A stretch of 64,000 nt of DNA. Source: Reinekea forsetii (GTDB lineage Bacteria; Pseudomonadota; Gammaproteobacteria; Pseudomonadales; Natronospirillaceae). The notes beneath the pieces were generated by a model that had not been told where the DNA came from, did not search any database, and saw only the letters and a list, made by a program, of their open reading frames with translations. The stretch covers positions 643,501-707,500 of the forward strand of contig NZ_CP011797.1 of NCBI RefSeq assembly GCF_002795845.1, in the 5' to 3' direction. Of the stretch, positions 59,664 to 64,000 are shown in pieces. The translations under genes and the position numbers were made by a program. Each line of letters begins with the position of its first letter. Position 1 is the stretch's first letter.

Positions 59664-61853
59664 ATGAACGTTAGGCTTCAACATCTAATATTGCTATTAG
59701 TTGTTCTTTTTATAATGCCCTGGTATGAATTTACCGATGGTTTCTTTAATTTTAGCTGGTTGAGCTTGGGCTATTTTGTTGCAGAGGAGTCTGCCCCCCT
59801 TTACTTCCAGATGGTCGGTCACGAAAAAGTATGGCTGTACTTGGTTTCGGGACCGTATGTCCTGTTAGCACTTGCAAACGCCTTTACGCGGAAACTCCGC
59901 TCGGATTATGAAGCAAACATTCATTTAGGACTTGCAGCATTGGGGCTACTTGCCTTAATGATGCAAGGTATGTTGATTAACGACTTTGGCCCAGTTTTCT
60001 TGGCCTTAAATGCCTTTTTGCCGATAGACGCCTACCAAATTGGTATGGGGTATGGCGCACTATTGTTGTCGGTCATCTATATTTATTACGTTGCCTCAGC
60101 ATTCGCTCATAAGGGTATGATGAAAGGGGACCTTTTTTCGACCTATGCCCTTTTCCTGATTGTTTTCTTGGTGTCGGTATTTGTTATTTTTCCGGTGCTC
60201 AATATCCTATCTCGAGCTTTTTTAGATTCCGACACGGGTTACTCTATTACGGTTTTTTCCGAACGCATATTCAATAGTAATATTTGGGGCCTGGGCTGTA
60301 TAGGCATTGGTAGCGGGTACTGCGGTGTCGCTACCGCTACGGCATTCCTTGCGGTTATGACTGGTCTGAGCACCACGACACTTGGACTTTGTTTTGCCCT
60401 TGTTATTACTCGGACTGACTTTAAGTGGCGAGGTCGCCTGAAAGCACTGAGTTTATTACCTATTATCACTCCGCCATTTGTTGTTGGCATGGCGTTAATA
60501 ATGCTCTTGGGACGTTCTGGAATAGTAACCAAGTTCATTGAATCGACCTTTGGGATTGAACTGGGCGGCTGGATCTATGGTTTTTGGGGCTTATGGATAG
60601 CACAGACGTTGGCCTATACCCCTATTGCCTTTATGGTACTAATTGGCGTGGTTCAGGGAGTAGGGCCATCCTACGAGGAAGCTTCCACAACGTTAAACGC
60701 AACGCCCTTGCGAACCTTTAGGTTTGTCACCTTACCCCTAATAAGACCTGGGCTCGCAAATGCATTCTTGTTGGGCTTTGTGGAAAGCATGGCTGATTTA
60801 GGCAATGCCTTATTGATAGGAGGCGACTTCCCGGTCTTATCTGCGCAGATTTTCTATGCAGTAGCGGGCGCTTCATCGAGTACCGGTAAGGCTGCGGCAC
60901 TGGTTGTCTCTTTGTTGGTATTCACCATAACCGCATTCCTAATACAACGTTACTGGGTTGGTCGGAAAACCTACGCAACAGTAACCGGGAAAGGGGATGG
61001 TGGGTCCAATCAATCCTTGCCAAAATGGGTGAAGAATGTCTCCGTTTCCGTAGCGCTATTCTGGTCGGTATTTACCGTTTCAATTTATGTGTTGATTTTA
61101 ATGTCGGGTTTCGTAGAGACGTGGGGCTCAGATTACTCGTTAACTTTTAAACACTACATAACCGCCTTCGACTTCAATATTGTTAATAGCCATCTAATTG
61201 CTACCGGGGTTGCTTGGGATTCTCTAATCACTACCCTATGGTTAGCGTTATTAGCGATGCCTTTAACAACAGCGATGGGGCTCGCGACCGGCTATTTACT
61301 GACGCGGCAGAACTTTGCCTTTAAGTCAGCCTTTGAGTTTTCCACGATGCTGAGCTTCGCGATACCGGGCATTGTTATCGGGTTTTCATATGTTGTTGCC
61401 TTCAACCAAGCACCCATCGACCTAACCTATACTGGGATTATTATTGTTGTGTGCTTTATGTTCCGAAACATGCCCGTCGGCGTTCGCTCGAGTATTGCAG
61501 CGTTGAAGCAATTAGATCCAGGGTTAGATGAGGCCTCTTTTACCCTCGGGGCATCAAACCTGAGATCTATAAGGACAGTCATCCTGCCCTTAATCAAACC
61601 TGCGGTGTTTTCGGCGTTGGTTTACAGTTTCATTCGTTCGATTACCAGTGTCAGCGCCGTTATATTCCTTGTCAGCGCAGACTACAATTTAGCCTCTGCC
61701 TATATTATTGGTCTGGTCGAGAACAACCAATTCGGCGTGCCAATTGCCTACTCAACAACCCTTATAGCGATTATGGGTATTGCTATTTTCGGACTTAATC
61801 AGCTTGTCGGTAAGAGAACGCTTTTTAAACCTTTAACCAATGGTGCATCATGA
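59664..61853 (+). CDS. AfuB-like ABC permease, two fused domains
   Basis: A 729-residue permease with an N-terminal block of extra membrane spans and two transport domains, each with an EAA loop (GVGPSYEEASTTLNATPLRTF and QLDPGLDEASFTLGASNLRS). The size is that of AfuB proteins (about 700) and larger than FbpB (about 500). ATG at 59664 follows CAGGAGAG. Overlaps the ATPase gene by four bases. Confidence 0.83.
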   Translation: MNVRLQHLILLLVVLFIMPWYEFTDGFFNFSWLSLGYFVAEESAPLYFQMVGHEKVWLYLVSGPYVLLALANAFTRKLRSDYEANIHLGLAALGLLALMMQGMLINDFGPVFLALNAFLPIDAYQIGMGYGALLLSVIYIYYVASAFAHKGMMKGDLFSTYALFLIVFLVSVFVIFPVLNILSRAFLDSDTGYSITVFSERIFNSNIWGLGCIGIGSGYCGVATATAFLAVMTGLSTTTLGLCFALVITRTDFKWRGRLKALSLLPIITPPFVVGMALIMLLGRSGIVTKFIESTFGIELGGWIYGFWGLWIAQTLAYTPIAFMVLIGVVQGVGPSYEEASTTLNATPLRTFRFVTLPLIRPGLANAFLLGFVESMADLGNALLIGGDFPVLSAQIFYAVAGASSSTGKAAALVVSLLVFTITAFLIQRYWVGRKTYATVTGKGDGGSNQSLPKWVKNVSVSVALFWSVFTVSIYVLILMSGFVETWGSDYSLTFKHYITAFDFNIVNSHLIATGVAWDSLITTLWLALLAMPLTTAMGLATGYLLTRQNFAFKSAFEFSTMLSFAIPGIVIGFSYVVAFNQAPIDLTYTGIIIVVCFMFRNMPVGVRSSIAALKQLDPGLDEASFTLGASNLRSIRTVILPLIKPAVFSALVYSFIRSITSVSAVIFLVSADYNLASAYIIGLVENNQFGVPIAYSTTLIAIMGIAIFGLNQLVGKRTLFKPLTNGAS

Positions 61854-62908
61854 GTAATAAAGTAGAGTTTAAAAATGTCGGTAAATCCTTTAATGGTCAA
61901 CCTGCTGTCTCAAATGTTAACTTTTTAATTAATGATGGCCAGCTTGTTACCCTCTTAGGCCCATCGGGCTGTGGCAAGACAACGACATTAAGGATGGTCG
62001 CGGGTTTAGAACTTCCGTCCGAAGGTTCCATATTCATAGGTGACGACGATGTTACTCGAGTGAGTGCGGCGCAACGAAGTGTCGGCATGGTATTCCAATC
62101 GTATGCCCTGTTTCCCCATATGACGGTAATGGATAATGTCTGCTATGGGCTATTGGCCAATAAGGTTAAAAAAGAATTGGCGGTTATATTGGCTACCGAA
62201 GCTCTGGATAAGGTGGGCATGAAGCAACTTGTCGCTCGTCATCCCAGTGAGTTGTCTGGAGGCCAGCAGCAGCGGGTCGCTATTGCGCGTTCTTTGGTCA
62301 CTCAGCCCAAGGTATTGCTGTTTGACGAGCCGTTGTCGAATTTAGATGCCAAGCTGCGGCGCAAGGTTCGGCAAGATATTCGGGATCTTCAGCGAGACAT
62401 TGGCGTAACCTCAGTTTATGTGACCCACGATCAAGAAGAGGCGTTGGCGATCTCCGATGAGATCATTGTCATGGAGCAGGGTCGGATCAAGCAGATAGGC
62501 ACGCCGAAGGCACTCTATAACAGCCCTAACAGTCGATTTGTAGCGGATTTTATTGGCGATACCAACATAGTTACCTGTGAAGCGCTTAAGTTGAATGACA
62601 ACGGAACAACCAAACTGACCCTAGAAGGCGCCGAATTCGAACATTCAAAGCGGCTAGTAGCTAAAGAGAGCTATTGTCTATCGATACGCCCGAGTGCAAT
62701 TAGGCTATTTACAGCCAACGTTGGCAACTCCATAAAGGCGACTGTCTTGTCATCAAGCTATTTGGGTGGCCATAAGGAATATAATCTACGCACGGACGCG
62801 GGGCAGGAGCTGTTTGTTGTTGACCATTCCTTTGACGATCAGTTGTCAGAAGGTGCCGTTGTCTATGCCACTATAAACGGTCTAGGTGCTTCAGTAGTCG
62901 ATGAGTAA
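61850..62908 (+). CDS. AfuC/FbpC-like ABC ATPase
   Basis: A 352-residue ATPase: Walker A LLGPSGCGKTTTLRM, Q loop VFQSYALFPHMTV, signature LSGGQQQRVAIARSLV, Walker B VLLFDEPLSNLDAKLRR, switch His YVTHDQEEALAIS, then a TOBE domain (residues about 240-352). ATG at 61850 overlaps the permease stop as ATGA. Powers the AfuB-like permease. Confidence 0.9.
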   Translation: MSNKVEFKNVGKSFNGQPAVSNVNFLINDGQLVTLLGPSGCGKTTTLRMVAGLELPSEGSIFIGDDDVTRVSAAQRSVGMVFQSYALFPHMTVMDNVCYGLLANKVKKELAVILATEALDKVGMKQLVARHPSELSGGQQQRVAIARSLVTQPKVLLFDEPLSNLDAKLRRKVRQDIRDLQRDIGVTSVYVTHDQEEALAISDEIIVMEQGRIKQIGTPKALYNSPNSRFVADFIGDTNIVTCEALKLNDNGTTKLTLEGAEFEHSKRLVAKESYCLSIRPSAIRLFTANVGNSIKATVLSSSYLGGHKEYNLRTDAGQELFVVDHSFDDQLSEGAVVYATINGLGASVVDE

Positions 62909-63051
62909 AGATCAATTGATCTATATTCTCTCGCTCGAGCATGGTAGCCTCACCAAAATACAGTCATTAATAAGTGTTCGAGAGGCGGATCAAGTTTACT
63001 TATGTTAAATCCTAAAGAAGATGAATTTTAGAAAGAGTAGGGATAATACAT

Positions 63052-64000
63052 ATGATTAAATTATTTAAAAACTTGCTCTGTCTGAGTCTGATAAGCGTAT
63101 TCTCATTTTTTCCTACAAGCGTCTCCTTTGCCAATAATAGTATGCAGACAGATTTTGTTATTGCCTGCAGCATTGTGCAGCGACATTGCGACCTGATTGC
63201 GAATTCCTTTAGTAAATTCGCAAATGTAAATGTTGCAACCGTAAAATTCAGTTCAGGCAGAATGAACGAGGAGTTAAGGTCAGAGACTAATGATATCGAT
63301 GCATGGATTGGGGGTACCGCTGAGCATCATCTTTTAGCGGCCAAAAATAATCTTACACGACGTATTTTCCCAACGGAACTCCGTTCCTTGGTCGAATGGT
63401 CGGTTGACGTCTGGAAAAACAGTGATAACAGAGCGATAGGCTTGTATTCAGGCACACTTGGTTTGGTATCGAACACCAAACTATTGAGAATCAAGGATGT
63501 TCAACCACCGGAATGCTGGTCTGATTTAGCCTTCGCTCGATACAAGCAAGATATTATACTGCCGAATCCTAATAAATCTGGCACCGGATATATGCTCATC
63601 GGTTCCTTATATCAAATATATGGCCATAAAGAAGCCAAGGAACTTTTTAAGGGGATTTCTGGAAATATTAAGGAACAAATTGGCAGCGGCCATGATGCGC
63701 TGCTCACTATCGCGAATGGTGAGGCTATGGTTGGCGTTGGCTTTGCACATGATGTGAAAGTTCTGCAAGAGGAGGGGCATGATATTCAGTTTACCAACCC
63801 ATGTGAGGGTGGTAGTCAAGAGATTGGTGCCGCGAGCCTAAGTTCCCAATCAACCAAGACAAACACTGGGGATATGTTTATCGACTTTTTGTTAAGTTCA
63901 GAACTCCAAAATGAACTGGCAAACTCAAATTTTTATCAATCTTTGTCGAATATAAATACCCGATCCTCAAAAATTTATACCGAATATTTTCCTGGTAAAT
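63052..64000 (+). CDS. Second AfuA-like binding protein, runs off the window
   Basis: Open frame from ATG 63052 to the window end (316 codons without stop). Signal peptide KNLLCLSLISVFSFFPTSVSFA, then a binding-protein fold related to the AfuA-like protein upstream: ECWSDLAFARYKQDIILPNPNKSGTGYMLIGSLYQIYG, NGEAMVGVGFAHDVKVLQEEGHDI and NPCEGGSQEIGAAS align with its counterparts. It differs widely elsewhere and follows the transporter genes after 143 bases. It could be a second ligand receptor for the transporter or a periplasmic sensor partner of the nearby kinase, as PgtC is for PgtB. Confidence 0.75.
   Translation, partial: MIKLFKNLLCLSLISVFSFFPTSVSFANNSMQTDFVIACSIVQRHCDLIANSFSKFANVNVATVKFSSGRMNEELRSETNDIDAWIGGTAEHHLLAAKNNLTRRIFPTELRSLVEWSVDVWKNSDNRAIGLYSGTLGLVSNTKLLRIKDVQPPECWSDLAFARYKQDIILPNPNKSGTGYMLIGSLYQIYGHKEAKELFKGISGNIKEQIGSGHDALLTIANGEAMVGVGFAHDVKVLQEEGHDIQFTNPCEGGSQEIGAASLSSQSTKTNTGDMFIDFLLSSELQNELANSNFYQSLSNINTRSSKIYTEYFPGK

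Overview
The window looks like chromosomal DNA of an aerobic or facultatively anaerobic marine gammaproteobacterium. The core proteins (YbiT-type ABC-F protein, agmatinase, polyamine-ligating glutamine synthetases, RhlE, flagellin) read as gammaproteobacterial. A complete group 3b-type NiFe hydrogenase beside a glycerol ABC transporter would suit an Oceanospirillales-type genus such as Reinekea or Saccharospirillum; that genus guess is inference only. No rRNA, tRNA, CRISPR array, insertion sequence or phage module was recognised.

Layout. 1-10.6 kb: the end of an ABC-F gene, then polyamine catabolism: agmatinase (agmatine to putrescine), two divergent gamma-glutamylpolyamine synthetases, PuuD, PuuB and a PuuR-like repressor, interspersed with a secreted hypothetical, a lone compact flagellin and a carboxymuconolactone-decarboxylase-like protein. 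PuuC and PuuE are not here; a succinate-semialdehyde dehydrogenase at 22.4-23.8 kb could finish the GABA route. 10.7-22.2 kb: one long minus-strand hydrogenase locus, hypA-hypB-hypF-hypC-hypD-hypE-hydB-hydG-hydD-hydA-protease, mostly joined by overlaps of start and stop codons. 24-28 kb: an 8-oxoguanine deaminase-like amidohydrolase and the ergothioneine pair egtB-egtD. 28-33 kb: an ABC-2 exporter operon with a YtrA-type GntR repressor and a 41-residue membrane peptide not previously listed by simple length cut-offs, a ChaC-like protein, RhlE and a TVP38-type membrane protein.

33-45.5 kb is a glycerol uptake regulon: glpS-glpT-glpP-glpQ-DUF2160-glpV, then glpK and a second, paralogous permease pair. 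A sigma54-dependent activator is encoded divergently, and the glpS promoter carries a matching -24/-12 element, so the regulator and its target can be linked from sequence. glpD lies apart at 53.6-55.2 kb behind a long GlpR-like palindrome.

45.7-48.8 kb: a PhnD/C/E-like (putative selenate/oxyanion) ABC transporter. 48.8-53.2 kb is an accessory, AT-richer island: hipBA, a diverged copy of the transporter permease 3' end, a short UbiA-like membrane protein and a tacAT-type toxin-antitoxin pair with a perfect palindromic operator. 55.5-64 kb: a two-component system divergent from an AfuABC-like transporter, followed by a second, transporter-less binding protein that runs off the window and might act as a sensor subunit.
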